Of a DNA stretch of 64,000 nt, positions 31,525-43,437 are shown one piece after another. Location: contig CANTFL010000223.1 in the NCBI GenBank assembly GCA_947650285.1, forward strand, positions 186,001 to 250,000, in the 5' to 3' direction. The notes below the pieces were generated by a model. The model worked only from the letters and a program-made list of their open reading frames with translations, was not told the origin of the DNA and did not search any database. The translations under genes and the position numbers were made by a program. Every line of letters begins with the position of its first letter. Position 1 is the stretch's first letter. Source of the DNA: Hyaloperonospora brassicae (lineage: Eukaryota; Oomycota; Peronosporomycetes; Peronosporales; Peronosporaceae).

Positions 31525-32793
31525 ATGGACCGCCTCCGCAACAGCGTCCGCAGCAGCAGCAGCCGCAGCAGCCTCAGCGTCAGTAGCGTCAGTAGCAGTA
31601 GCAGTGGGCAGACGACGTCGGGCGACTCGGATTCCATCACTTCCGCCCTCCCCATTCTCGGCGACGACACGAACGTGTCCCCCGTGACCCCCGACGGCCA
31701 CCCCACTATGCGTGCGAGCGCCCACGAACGCTTTAGCTTTGCCAAGAAACCCCCCACCACCACCACCGACCCCACCACCAACTCGACCACTACCAACAAC
31801 AACAACAGTAGCAGTAGTGGTAGCAGTAAGCGCAGGTTAGCGCGTCCGACGTCGTCGCCCTCGCAGTTCTCGTCCATGTCGTCGTCGTCGTCGTCGTCGT
31901 CGTCGATGCTGTCGAGTTCGACGACGTCGTCGTCGCTCACGGACCGCCTCACGATGATGAACATTCCCGTGCAGGACCTGCGCGGCGCCGTGTTCTACGG
32001 GTGGCTCTGGAAACGCGGCCACACGTTCAAGACGTGGAAAAAGCGCTTCTTCCTCCTCAACGGCGCGGCGCTCACGTACTACACGCAGTGCTGTGTCATC
32101 ACGTGGGACACGACCAACAACAGCAACAACAGCAACAACACTAACAACCACAACAACCACAAGAACAACAACATCCAGTGCCTCGATTTGCCCGTGCGCG
32201 GCGGCCTCCGCGTCGCAGCGGTCGACGCCTCGGACCTCACGAGCTTTGGCCTCAAAGTCACGAGCTCGAGCGGCCGCGTGCTCTACGTCCAAGCAGGTGA
32301 CCAGGACGCGCGATCGCAGTGGCTCAAGGTGCTAAGCCACGCGCCCCAGCGCCGCGCCGCGCACTTGGGACAAGAGCCGCTACGGCAGACAATGGCGAGC
32401 GACCTGTCGTCGCGGCGGTCGTTCCAATTGGGACTCGACGACCAGTCGCCGTCGATGGACACAGTGCTGAGCGGCGCGAGCAGCGACGACGACACCACCA
32501 GTGGCGGGGCCGACGCCGGCGAGATGCAGGGCTACTTGACCGTGCGCGGCGGCTTGCTCTCGGGCTGGAAGAAGCGCTACGTCGTGCTCCAGAACGGCCA
32601 CCTCGGGCTCCGCCGGCGCCGCGTGGGGGGCCCGGAACCCGTGACAAAGCAGCTCGAGGTCTTGTCGGCGGCTGCCTGGCCGGGCCACGCGCATGGCCTC
32701 CGCATTCGCCTCGCGCACCACAAGGAGCTGTTTGTGTTTGCTGCACACGACGCCGACGCAGCGCTGTGGCTCGCGGCGCTCAAGAGCTGCTAG
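31525..32793 (+). CDS. Tandem PH-domain protein
   Basis: 422 residues from ATG 31525 (MDRLRNSVRSSSSR); an open extension upstream is repeat-rich leader and was excluded. Residues 1-150 are Ser/Thr/Asn-rich and likely disordered. PH domain 1 (about 153-272) starts VFYGWLWKRGHTFKTWKKRF, the typical basic beta1-beta2 phosphoinositide-binding loop, and ends near the invariant Trp in DARSQWLKVLSHA. It is split by a 20-odd residue Asn-rich insert coded by AAC repeats at about 32113-32172. PH domain 2 (about 333-422) has MQGYLTVRGGLLSGWKKRYV and the closing helix Trp in AALWLAALKSC, the C-terminus. Probable membrane-recruited adaptor; lipid specificity cannot be read by eye. Single exon. Confidence 0.9.
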   Translation: MDRLRNSVRSSSSRSSLSVSSVSSSSSGQTTSGDSDSITSALPILGDDTNVSPVTPDGHPTMRASAHERFSFAKKPPTTTTDPTTNSTTTNNNNSSSSGSSKRRLARPTSSPSQFSSMSSSSSSSSSMLSSSTTSSSLTDRLTMMNIPVQDLRGAVFYGWLWKRGHTFKTWKKRFFLLNGAALTYYTQCCVITWDTTNNSNNSNNTNNHNNHKNNNIQCLDLPVRGGLRVAAVDASDLTSFGLKVTSSSGRVLYVQAGDQDARSQWLKVLSHAPQRRAAHLGQEPLRQTMASDLSSRRSFQLGLDDQSPSMDTVLSGASSDDDTTSGGADAGEMQGYLTVRGGLLSGWKKRYVVLQNGHLGLRRRRVGGPEPVTKQLEVLSAAAWPGHAHGLRIRLAHHKELFVFAAHDADAALWLAALKSC

Positions 32794-33551
32794 CGCGCGT
32801 GGGGCGATGGAGTTTGCCCGTCTCCTTGTTTGTGTGTGTGTGCGTACGACGGACGACGACGGCGCACGGACGGACGGACGGATAGAGTTGTGTGGGTGCA
32901 CAGCGTATGGCTACACGTGCGTCTCGCTCGCTGCGAATGAAGACAGCGAGGGACTATGGCGAGCGAGCGCGAGAGCGCTATTACGTTCGACAGAAGAAGT
33001 CACGCAACGAGGAGCTACTTACTACTGCTCAGGACGGGACGACGTTGTGGGCAGCGGATCGATCGGTCGGTCGGTCGGTGCTCTCCCATATCGCTAAATT
33101 ATTAGAGACTGTTTTTGCGATCGTCGTTGGGTGACCTGAGATGATGTGCCGTCATGTGCGACGGCGGGTACGGCGCGTGTACAAGCGGCGGCGGGCACGC
33201 GGGACATGGATACATACACATACCCACCTGTTGTCCAGCTTCGTCGATCATCTATCTACATAAATGTATGGGAACAGCGCTTGCACCCGTGGCTGCAGGA
33301 GCATCTAAATCATAACACACTGCACACTTTTAGCTCATCTTGATATGTACCATTTTTTGTTCTTGACAACACGACACGCAGACGTTCTAAATAATACCAA
33401 ACAACAGCTGCAAGTACCGGTCGAGAAAACAGGGTCAGACGGTTTTTGAGTCGGTTTTCGAGGCCGCGCATCCGTTACTTCACACTCGAGTGTGTAGAAC
33501 ACGCGACCGGTATCGCTTTCGTCCCGCGCACACACATAGACACAGACGCAC
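32794..33551. other. Intergenic spacer, no gene seen
   Basis: About 760 bp between the PH gene and PRP38. It contains GGTCGGTCGGTCGG at about 33064-33078 and GACGGACGGACGG at 32866-32880. No conserved frame. It should contain the PRP38 promoter. Confidence 0.6.
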
Positions 33552-35913
33552 ATGTCGCGGTCGGCGCTGACTCGACACGCGCTGCAAAAGTCTCTGCGGG
33601 GACAGAGCGAGCTGGATCAGTTGCCGGAAGAGACACCGCGTCGTGTCAAGCAGGACGAGCTGCCCATGTACGTGCGAACGACGCGGCTGCAGTCGATGTA
33701 TCGGCTGCGACATGGTCGAGTACACGGTTGTTGACGGTTGTTGAACGGTTTTTTGACGGTTGTTGAACGGTTGCTGACGGTTTTTTTACGGTTGTCGACG
33801 GTTTTGTTATTGCAGCAACGGTAACGACACGACGTACAACCTCAACACGCTGTTGCATCAGAATATCCTCCAATCGGCGTATTTCCATGACCTTTACAAG
33901 CTGAAAACGTACCATGAAGTCGTCGACGAGATCTACTACCGCGTGGACCATGCCGGTACGATACCGATAATTGAGTCGGTTGTAAAAGGCGAATGGTCGA
34001 GTAACCGGTATGTTTGTGTGGGTGCATGTTGCGCGAACGTAGAGCCCTGGTCGCCCGGCACAGCTCGCATCCCGTCCAGCTGTTTCTGTCTCCTGCACAA
34101 GTTCTTCCTCATGCGACTTACGGTCAAGCAAATGCAGGGTCTGCTGCGACATACGGTGAGGAACAAGAGAGAACAAGACAGGACCTGACATGGTGTTTGT
34201 TGATGGTCAAAAGTGTTTGTGACAAAAACTGGCACCTGACGAAACGGATGCCGATGGCAGGATTCTCCATACATTCGCGTGATTGGGTTCCTGTACCTGC
34301 GCTTCACGTGCGATCCGGAAGAGCTCTGGACGTGGTATGAGCCGTACTTGGAAGACGTGGAGGAATTCAATGCATCGGCCAATCCGAGCTTGAAAACGTG
34401 AGTCGCGTGTCTTTGTCATGTTTGTCGTCGGGTGGTAAGAAAAAAAGCTTCGGCTGCTGCTGCTGCTATTGTGACGTTGATTCCTACCACTGCAGCAGGC
34501 AGTCGTCAAAAGTGGTGGACTGATTGTGGTGGTGTTTGTTTGTCGTTGCGTTTGTTGGTACTGCAGAACTATAGGCGAGTGGCTTGTGAGTCTGCTGGAA
34601 GAAAACAACTACTACGGCACGATTCTACCGCGCATCCCCAAGAGAATCGAGGACGGGATCAAAGTCAAGGTGAGTCTGCTGACGTGCACGTGAACGAGAG
34701 AGCGATGGAGCGCAGTAGAGATTGGGCGAGAGACGTAGTGTCTCGTTGTTCGGAGGGGGGTTCGTGTTGCAATTTTATCGTAAACAATGATGGCACTGAC
34801 GTGTTACGAGTGCACTGACGAGACTTCTATGGATGTTTGTCGTATGCAGCTGTTGTTGCTGTCACGTAAGAAAGAGCGAGCGAAGGAGAACCTGGCGATC
34901 ATCAACCGACTTACACCTGGCACGAAAGTTCGCGCGATGTACGCCGACGAAGAGAACGAACCTGCAGTGAGCTATGTTTTGCGATGACAGCGTGGTGTAG
35001 TCTGTGTGCGGATACCCTGACGATGTTTACTGCATGTGCAAGATGTACGACGCGGTCATTGACTCGGTGGAAGAAGGCAATCAATACTGGGTACGATCGG
35101 CCGCTTGTACGGTATTCGTGACTGCGTAGTGCACAAATTCTGGTGTGACCAACTCGTTTTCGCTGGTGGTGTCTCTAGGTATCGTTTCCAGCATATGGAA
35201 ATACGGAAAAAGTCGATCTTGGTGACATTGAGTTCGACCAGGGGACACAGCGCCGTGCACGCTCACACTCTCGTTCCAGATCTGCCGAACGTTCTCGCTC
35301 GCGAGGGCGTGACAGAAGCCGTGGTCGGGATCGTGGTCAAGGCCGAAGTCGAGATCGTGGCAACCGACGAGGCACCGATCGACGCCGCGGCAGTCGTCGA
35401 TCCCGCAGTAGGTCGCGATCCGCTTCGAGGGATCACCGCCGCCGCCATCGCAGTCGAAGCCACAGTCACAGCCGCATGAGCCACAAGACAGGGTACATTT
35501 CGCGCGGTCCCTTTTTCGTTGCGGTCTCTCTTTGGTGCATATCGTGTTTGTTACTGACCCAATAGCTGTCTGGTTTTGCCTGGCACAGCGGTCGTGATAT
35601 AACGGGAGATTTGCTACAGCAAGTTCGCGAGCGAGAGCGGCGCAAGGCGGAAGCTGTTGGACGCGACTACGCATCTCGACCAGCGAGTTACAAGGGCTCA
35701 CTGTCGCTAAAGCTGGATCGATGGACGACGCGGAAGCGGTCGCGCAGTCCCGCTAAACGCGCGGAAGTAGTTGTGGTTCAGCCAGGGATGTCCAAAGGCG
35801 ATCCGCTCAGCAAGTCGCCGCCGTCTGCTGAAAAGACTCACGAGACGGAAGAGCGTCTGAAGAAGCTGCGTGCAATGTACGGCGATGCGTCCTCGAAGAC
35901 GAAAGAAGAGTAG
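33552..35913 (+). CDS. PRP38-type splicing factor with C-terminal Tudor and RS domains, nine exons
   Basis: Exons: 33552-33697, 33816-33955, 34043-34155, 34261-34397, 34567-34669, 34850-34966, 35043-35090, 35179-35492, 35589-35913. All use GT-AG; phases agree throughout and give 1443 nt, 480 residues. PRP38 domain (about 50-215): NLNTLLHQNIL, LYKLKTYHEVVDEIYYRVDH, EPWSPG, CLLHKFF, MQGLLRHTDSPYIRVIGFLY, LWTWYEPYLED and ILPRIPKRIEDGIKV. It follows the PRP38B/plant SRL1 branch, including the final LKKLRAMYGDASS motif seen in plants. Between them lies a Tudor domain (about 240-285): GTKVRAMYADEENEP, MYDAVIDSVEEGNQYWV, SFPAYGNTEKVDLGDIEF, with the aromatic-cage Tyr/Phe and YGN of SMN-type domains. 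An RS region of SR/RD repeats follows. PRP38 activates the spliceosome (U4/U6.U5 tri-snRNP); the Tudor domain may bind methyl-arginine of Sm proteins (inference). Exon 1 and its donor (GTATCG) are the least certain. Confidence 0.93.
33720..33810 (+). repeat. ACGGTTGTTG tandem repeat in PRP38 intron 1
   Basis: About seven degenerate copies of a 10-14 bp ACGGTTGTTGA-type unit fill most of the 118-bp first intron and run into its pyrimidine-rich 3' end. Confidence 0.85.
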
Positions 35914-36793
35914 ACGGATGAAGGAAAAATGACGCGCGGGGATCAGAGTGCGGCATCTCTTTGTGTTCAGCTATGACAGAGCAGACAAGAGGACTAAATG
36001 TCTTGTGGCGGTTGAAAAGCGGATGGACGAGTAAAACGAGGCTTGGCCGCTGTGCTGGTACGGTGTTGTTGGATGGCAGTTGCGGAGACTGCGGGCAACG
36101 TGAGCTTATGTTGCTGATAGCACTCGGCCATGAGGACGATGGCAGGTGGTAGACAAAATAGGAAGTTGGACGACGTGTTGGGCGTGGATTTCTAAACATG
36201 ACTGACCCTCCTCGCGCGCACGACGTTCTGATTGTTGCGTTTCTAACGAAGGCGCAGAGGACAAAACGCGTGCCGAAGCGAGTGCACAGAAGTAGATCAT
36301 GCACAGAAAAGATAGACAGACAGTGCACAGATTTAGCGCTTGCCCAGATATAGAATCCTGCCTGCGCCGAGATACCTAGATTTGATCCATCTGGTGATCG
36401 ATACCGCTGCGCAACAGACCGTACATTGAGACTGTGACAGGCTAAATGCTACCGAAAGGGAACCGGATGGTCGACACAACTCCGTCCAAAGCTTATTGTC
36501 GTTGCTGCTGCCGCTGCTTACAATCACTTGTCAACAATAGTCGGAATCAGACAACAGACTGCAAGTCATCGGAGCTATACTTCAGCACACCCCAACTTCC
36601 GACACCTTACAGCTCGTTTCGGTCGAACGAGATCAACCAAATCGATTGCACCGATACACTTCTGTACCTCTTCGCTAACCAATTGTTTTCCGTCTGCAAT
36701 CAAGTGACTGCTACTTCCGTCACCACACCACCATTAAACGTCCCTCCCCTCTGATCTCCACCCAAAAACTGCAGCGTACTCGCTCAAGCAGCT
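35914..36793. other. Convergent spacer between PRP38 and enolase
   Basis: About 880 bp between two gene 3' ends. No supportable gene; short frames on both strands lack recognisable sequence. Confidence 0.6.
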
Positions 36794-38173
36794 TTACATC
36801 TTGGACGGGTTCCGAAAGTGGTGGCCAGCGTACTTGGCCTCGCTGCCGAGAGCTTCTTCAATTCGCAGCAACTGGTTGTACTTGGCCAGCCGTTCCGAGC
36901 GGCACGGGGCCCCCGTCTTGATCTGCCCCGTCGCTAGTCCGACTGCCAAGTCGGCAATGTACGAGTCTTCCGTCTCGCCGCTGCGGTGCGACGTCATGAC
37001 GCCCCATCCATTCTTCTGGGCAAGGGCTACAGCATCCACACTCTCCGTCACGCTGCCAATCTGGTTCACCTTGAGCAGTAGCGCGTTGCACGCTTTCTTG
37101 TCCAGCGCCGTGGCAATGCGCTTTGGGTTCGTGCACAACAGGTCGTCGCCTACGACCTGCACGTCGTTGCCAATTGCATTGGTAAACGCCGAGTAGTGGG
37201 CCCAGTCGTCCTGGTCAAACGGGTCTTCGATGCTCACGATCGGGAACTCGCTTGCCAGGTCCTTGTACAGCTGCCCCAGCTCTTCCCCCGTGAGCAGCTC
37301 CGTCGAGTTGTCCGACTTAAAGTCGAGGTCGTACCGTCCGTCTTTCGTCAGGAACTCGGACGACGCCACGTCCATGCCAATCCCAATCTTGCCGTCGTAC
37401 CCCGCACGGTTGATCGCCGTCATCAAGAGCTCAACGCCTTCGCGATTGCTCTGGATGTTCGGCGCAAAGCCCCCTTCGTCCCCGACATTGGTCGCGTCTT
37501 GGCCGTACTTTTGCTTGATCACAGTCTTCAAGTGGTGGTACACTTCACAGCCCATGGCCATTGCTTCCGAGAAGCTCTCGGCCCCTGTCGGCAGCAACAT
37601 GAACTCCTGGAACGCGAGTTTGTTCCCGGCGTGCGACCCGCCGTTAATGACGTTGAAGCTCGGCACGGGCAGCACCAAGTTCGCGTTGCCAATCAGGTCG
37701 GCAAAGTGCTGGTACAGCGGCACCTGGTTGACCGCTGCGCCTGCTTTTGCCACGGCGAGCGAGACGCCCAGCATGGCATTGGCCCCGAGTTTGCTCTTGT
37801 TCTCGGTCCCGTCCACGTGCCGCATGCGGTCGTCCAACTCCCGCTGCTGCGTCGGGTCCGACCCCTGCAGAGCCGGCGCCAGCACGTGCTTGACATTGTG
37901 CACTGCTTGTTGCACGCCTTTGCCGGCGTACCGTTTGCCGCCGTCCCGGAGTTCGACCGCTTCGTGGATGCCCGTGGAGGCGCCAGAGGGCACGGACGCC
38001 CGGAAGACCTCGGGCCGATCCGAGAGCGTCAAGTCGACTTCGACCGTGGGGTTGCCGCGACTGTCAATGATCTCCCGCGCGTGGATGGACTGGATCGTCG
38101 TGCTGCTGTGGCGAGTGGCGCCACGCGCGAGCGAGAGCGCGCGAGGGAGCGAGAGGAGGGGACGCGAGAGCAT
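36794..38173 (-). CDS. ENO: Enolase with mitochondrial presequence
   Basis: Phosphopyruvate hydratase converting 2-phosphoglycerate to phosphoenolpyruvate. 459 residues from the ATG at 38173, single exon. The first ~28 residues ([20 protein letters not shown]) are rich in Arg, Ser and Leu with no acidic residue, a classic mitochondrial targeting peptide. The enzyme follows at [19 protein letters not shown]. All hallmarks are present: [68 protein letters not shown], the signature [14 protein letters not shown], and [15 protein letters not shown]. Mitochondrial copies of lower-glycolysis enzymes are established for stramenopiles, so this fits. A cytosolic paralogue may exist elsewhere. A (GA)n tract at 38182-38199 lies just upstream of the start. 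Confidence 0.97.
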   Translation of the reverse strand: MLSRPLLSLPRALSLARGATRHSSTTIQSIHAREIIDSRGNPTVEVDLTLSDRPEVFRASVPSGASTGIHEAVELRDGGKRYAGKGVQQAVHNVKHVLAPALQGSDPTQQRELDDRMRHVDGTENKSKLGANAMLGVSLAVAKAGAAVNQVPLYQHFADLIGNANLVLPVPSFNVINGGSHAGNKLAFQEFMLLPTGAESFSEAMAMGCEVYHHLKTVIKQKYGQDATNVGDEGGFAPNIQSNREGVELLMTAINRAGYDGKIGIGMDVASSEFLTKDGRYDLDFKSDNSTELLTGEELGQLYKDLASEFPIVSIEDPFDQDDWAHYSAFTNAIGNDVQVVGDDLLCTNPKRIATALDKKACNALLLKVNQIGSVTESVDAVALAQKNGWGVMTSHRSGETEDSYIADLAVGLATGQIKTGAPCRSERLAKYNQLLRIEEALGSEAKYAGHHFRNPSKM

Positions 38174-41100
38174 AGTGAAGAGCGAGAGAGAGAGAGAGTG
38201 AGGAGAGGGAGGAGAGGGAGGAGTGCGTGAAGCGTGTGGTGCTATAGTAACAGAGGGAATAGCTCTGACTGACTGACTGGCTGAGCAGCTACTGGCTACT
38301 GACACGCAATGAGGACGGCGAGGAGCTACGTTAGCCAAGTATCTGATTCTTAGTCATCGATCGAGCCATCACGTGGGCCACGTCGGCCTCTCTCTCTGTC
38401 TGTCTCTATATGTATGGTAATGTAGTTCGAGAGGTGCTTTCGAGACAACTTGGCGGTGAAACGCGGTCGAGTCGCTTTTTGCAGCCGGCACGGATTGAAT
38501 TGTAGAGGTCAATGCTGTGGTGGTCGAGTGGGTGAATGGGTCTTTTGTTGTGTGTGGGTTTGCCCAGGTCTTTCGATGGGTGCTTTGATCGCCTGCTGAT
38601 GGCCGGAGGACGTTTTTTGTAGAACCTGATGCGGCACTGTGGTGGCCACGTGGCGACTGGGTCGTGGAGTTTGGGTGACGGTCGCTCGAAGGTCGCTGCA
38701 GTCTCGAACGGGCATCGCTCGCTCGCCATGAAGAGGGCACAACTCGCCACGAATGGTCCAATGACGTGCGACGTCGACAATCGCTGATGACTGAATCAGG
38801 ACAGCTCAGTGTGCCATGTCAGCCAGTTCGCTCTGGATCCACAATGGAATGTGAGACTGAACTGGTCGTCGTACTCTGTAGATCGGATGCATTGCTGCAA
38901 AGGTAGTCCGTCATCTCCATATACGCTGTGGCCCAGACGATCAGCACTGCTGTTGGCTACTTCAGTCAGGCGATCTCACGGAACATCGTGTCGAGTGTAT
39001 CTTTTCTTGTTAGGTCATCTGCTTTCTGCTTCTGTTTCCATTGCATGGATTGCCACGCATATCGCCCTTTTGTATGTTCCGTTGCTGCTGGCCAAGATAC
39101 GAATGACAATTTCTGGACACTACCAAGTGATCGTCCATCAGAGAATAGGGAGTAGCTACCGACGTGTTCACGGACAATCTGCTGAGATCATGTTCGCTGG
39201 GTTTGAGTACGTGTTGTACGATCGCCGCTACCATCTACATGGACCCACTGCGCGACGTGTACGCATGTTTTACCTCACGACACCGTCCGCACCCGTGTCG
39301 TCGTCCGAAAAAGGCTGTCAACCGAAGCAAATATCTTGAGTACATTCTGGATAGGTTGTACATCCTTCGAAAGCTCAGTAAATTGTGCTCGCATCCGCTT
39401 CGCTGCAGGACAAATGCAACAAATACGACAGATCGAACCTCAGTTATTCCCCCGGGTCCAGAATGCTCCTCTTTACCATACATCGAAATTAGGCAAAGGA
39501 AGCTCTTGGGGTTTAGGATAGTTCACAAGAGCCTGAGATCTGCGGTTAAGTTACATACGTCATGATGGTGCGCCTTGGTCATGTATAATGTAGACTTTGC
39601 CTTTATAGATGGAAGATCACACTAGGGAGGGAAGTTAACGCACAAGAGTATGGCAGAAGCCAACGAAGCAATGGGATTTAGCATGTATGCGCAGCTGTCG
39701 AAGTCGCAGTTCTTGGTGTGAATTGATCTTTGCCAGATCTGATCCAGGACCCCGCGATCGCATCTCTCTGGCTGGTAGTTTACTCCAAAAGCGAATCTAG
39801 CACCGCAAAGGGTGTAACGCAAGCCGCCACCTGAGAGATCCGTAACAAATGCTGAGGGGATGCATGCAATATCCAGCGCGTGTCCAATCGACGAAGCCCG
39901 GCATTTCATGCTCTCACGTCAGTGACTGTAGCATTGTTTGGAGTGACCGATGCGTCCAGGACGCGCAACTACCGGTACCCAAAGTGTCGTCGAGTCTACA
40001 TCGTCATCGCTTTGCGCTTCGTAAAACGCTGTCTGCGATGCCTCATATTGCGTGACAAATATACATGAGGTAACGCATACAAGTCCCGTGCCGCCACACC
40101 CCTCATGATATCTCTACGGACCGTCAAAGCGGATTTGCAGACGCGAACTAAACCATCACCGTCTTTGCATCGAGCCTAATGAGATCCGTGGCGACGTCTG
40201 AAAAAGTGAGACCGCCCTGTCTACTAGGCATTTCTGCTTAACCCTTCCGGAATACAAGGGCAATCCGCGTGCCGTCGCGCATGCCTCAGACGAAATCTTC
40301 ACAAAGTATGTGAAGCTGTCGATTGTGTAACTTCGTTGGCTATCAACTTTGGTTGCGTGTAAAGTTTACGGTACCACAGGGGCGCAAACGAGGACACTTC
40401 TCTGCTCTTCGTATCACGCTTCAGGTGCGCCAGTGCAAGCTGTGGTCGTACCGTTTATATACATTTCTCCCGCTTTTTGTTTGTTGCATCGGCTGGACCA
40501 ACCGGTATGTCAGGACGGCAACAATGTTCAGTCGGTCGCAGTAGAACAAGGCTGAGTGCTTGTCACATGCTTGTATGTCGCCGAGCACGACGTCGATAGA
40601 AGACTGAGTCATTTGTTCTTAAGCTTCATTTTAGTTTTGTACACTTCGAGTTCTTCCAGCACCCAAATTGTTTCTTTGCAATGACATAGCAACACGGCCG
40701 TCTATGTCATTGCCGGGTACTACATCCATTGATGGTTTCGCCTCCACGTACAGCCCATTGCTGAAAGAAGATCACCTCGCGCATGCGTGGAACCTTACAA
40801 GCGCTGTAAAGGGCGAGTACAAACAGCACATGCGCTGTTGCTTAGTAAGCGCTATCGAGGGCGAGAACCAACAGTGTATGCGCCATTGGGTTGATAACGC
40901 CAGTCTGCATTGGCACATGCAGAGAGAGAATGCGTTGACAAGGACCCTGCAGTGTCTTTATTTGTGGCATATCGAAACTTGATGCTTGTGATGGAGCACC
41001 ACGCTGATACTGCCTACAGATAAGCTGCCTTACCCTGACAACATTGTAGGCAGTTGTATCGAAACTCCGCGCAAACACACGGGCAGAGAAAGTTTGATCG

Positions 41101-43437
41101 GCAAAGATTTACGTTTTTGTAAGGCAAAAGAGAGCTACAACCCATTTCGTTACATTTACTAATCATTGTGTTTGAATCTCTCTTCATTTCGTGATACGTC
41201 ATTTCGAGCACAAATGGTAACGGTCCGCTCACCATTTATGCCGCACGTCTATCATTGTTTGGACGCTTTGTGGCTATCATTGATAAGGCCGATACCAGCC
41301 GATTGGCAGAAGTCACCGAATACTGCCGCGTACAGTGATATTTCAGAATGTCAACTGCTGCGGTAACAATTATAAAGACACCTATGGATGTCAGTCTCAT
41401 GTTACAAGATCATCCCGTCAGCACGATGTCGTCAATGTAAATGCCGTCCAACCGAGCGTTTATCGATAAATGCATTCTTACATATACAAAGTATACAACG
41501 TCTCGCAAGATGTCCGCGGTATCATTGTAGCGTAGTTGACCACCTTTTTAGTTCTTGACGCTATCTGTGACGCCTCGAGATGTTTGTTGCCGCCGCAATG
41601 TTGCCTCTCACCAGATAACGAACTTGAGCAAACAATTGGATGTGTCGACTTCAAACTCTGCTGCTAGGCTGTGGTGCTGCCGATGTCAGATGCTGCTGAG
41701 TAGAGCTGTTTACGACCGATCAGGCGATGAAGTGGTAGCTTTGACGAAGGCAAAAGGTGATTCGAGACAAAAATGACGTACCGCTTGTAGCTTTGGCAGT
41801 GTATACGCAATCATTTCATCACCGCTTATTGCAGAATGTGTTACCAGTCCCGCCCTGACCCGCATTCTCCCCAAAATGTAATCGTACAGACGCTACGATA
41901 TCGATGATAAGCAGATCACCGCTTCATCGTCATTTGTTATAGGGCGCGTGAAGGCTCGCTAGCATAATTTCGGATATTGGGTGGGTAAACTGTGCGCAGT
42001 TGTGTCCAATCACTCCATTCGTCAGAGTCCATGCCATCGAACGTCTCAATCAATGCGTTGCCATCGGCCATCTCAATCAAGTTAGAATGATATTTTGCGG
42101 TACTTCGTACTTTAATTGAAGTCCTGACACTTGTCCTGACCCTTATTCTTGGAACCCCGCTCAAACAACTACTGGACGATCGCTTTCGGAAAAACAAGCG
42201 TTTCATTGTGCTTCCACAAACGGGTTTCGACGCCGAGTCTTTCGTCGCTTAGTAAGTCGTCAAAATATTTTTATTCATCTTGTGAGACACGAAAAATGTC
42301 GGGGCAACCAATACGGATAGCATTGGTCATGCGAAGACACTACCATACATATTGTACCCACTGGGTCTTACACGCGTAAGCTGAGGAGCACACGACTTGA
42401 GCAAGAGAGAAAAGGAGTTGCATTTCGGTACGCGAGCGGCCCGATGTAATCAGTCTGCCGTGAAATAAATGACGTCTAGACATATTGTCGTCAGTGTAGA
42501 GAGAGTATTCCTTGCAAAGGACGTATGCATAGATGTCTGCACGGCACCGCACGTATCCTCTGCAAGTAATAATGTCATGCAGACATCTACGCAAATCCTT
42601 TGTCAATGATGCTCACTCCATATTGACCGTGATGGGCCGTATGCTTTTACCTCAGATTTCCAAATAACTTTTTCTGCAGCTTACAGGTATGGTTGAGACC
42701 AAGGATCAGGTAGATGCTCGCATGGATGAGTTGTAAACTGCGTAGCAGCGCGCAGACATTCCGGGAAAAAACAAGCGCAACGACAAACGCACGTCTACGC
42801 TCGCCCGAGATAATTGCGATAGAGCTCTCGTTTGACCAGCGACAGGACGGCCGGTTGTATATGTGTGGCGAGCATAATTGCTTTAGGACCATAAGATAAT
42901 CTCAATCAAACAAAAGTATGATTTGAAGACCATAAGAAAGCACTATCAGCCAGCGCGCATGTTTCCAGTCGGCACGATATACGCTGTACCCGGCATACGC
43001 GCTACTGTAGCCTCCTAGACTTATTTTTCGAGTAGGTTGTGTGGGATGATCTCAATCGGGAAGTAAAAAGTGGTGTCGTTGTACGGGATACACACCCCTC
43101 AACGTCAATCGGTCGCTTCCTTTTACGTCGGGCCGGTGAATCAGAATTGCAAAGGCATCGAGGCAAAGTATCGACAGGTGAGATGCAGATGCTGGTGTTC
43201 GCTTACAATAGTGATACGTAAAGTGTCCACAAAGTCGCACGAAGTGGCAGCAAAAGAATGATCATCGAAAAGCATCAGCCCATCAAACGCGACATCATTC
43301 CCGAACATCATTTCCCGTTTCATGGAAATCTCGCACTTGTGGTAAGAGCGCACGTCCCAGGTTTGCAACGACAGAAAGAGAAGAAGGCTGTTTTTCTCAT
43401 TGATCAGTCGACGAGCAGCTTCGTGTTGCACGCATCA
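38174..43437. other. 5.3-kb gene-poor, AT-richer stretch
   Basis: No frame above ~220 codons and none with a recognised domain. Composition becomes clearly more AT-rich after about 39.3 kb. A 48-bp unit beginning AAGCGCT is imperfectly duplicated at 40799 and 40847. An open extension upstream of the next gene (from 43258) lacks signal-peptide character and was not accepted as coding. Probably decayed intergenic or transposon-derived DNA. Confidence 0.55.

Noticed and set aside
33956..34042. In-frame reading through PRP38 intron 2
   Set aside because: The 87-bp segment has no stop, but PRP38 homologues run directly from VDH to EPW; good GT and AG sites flank it.
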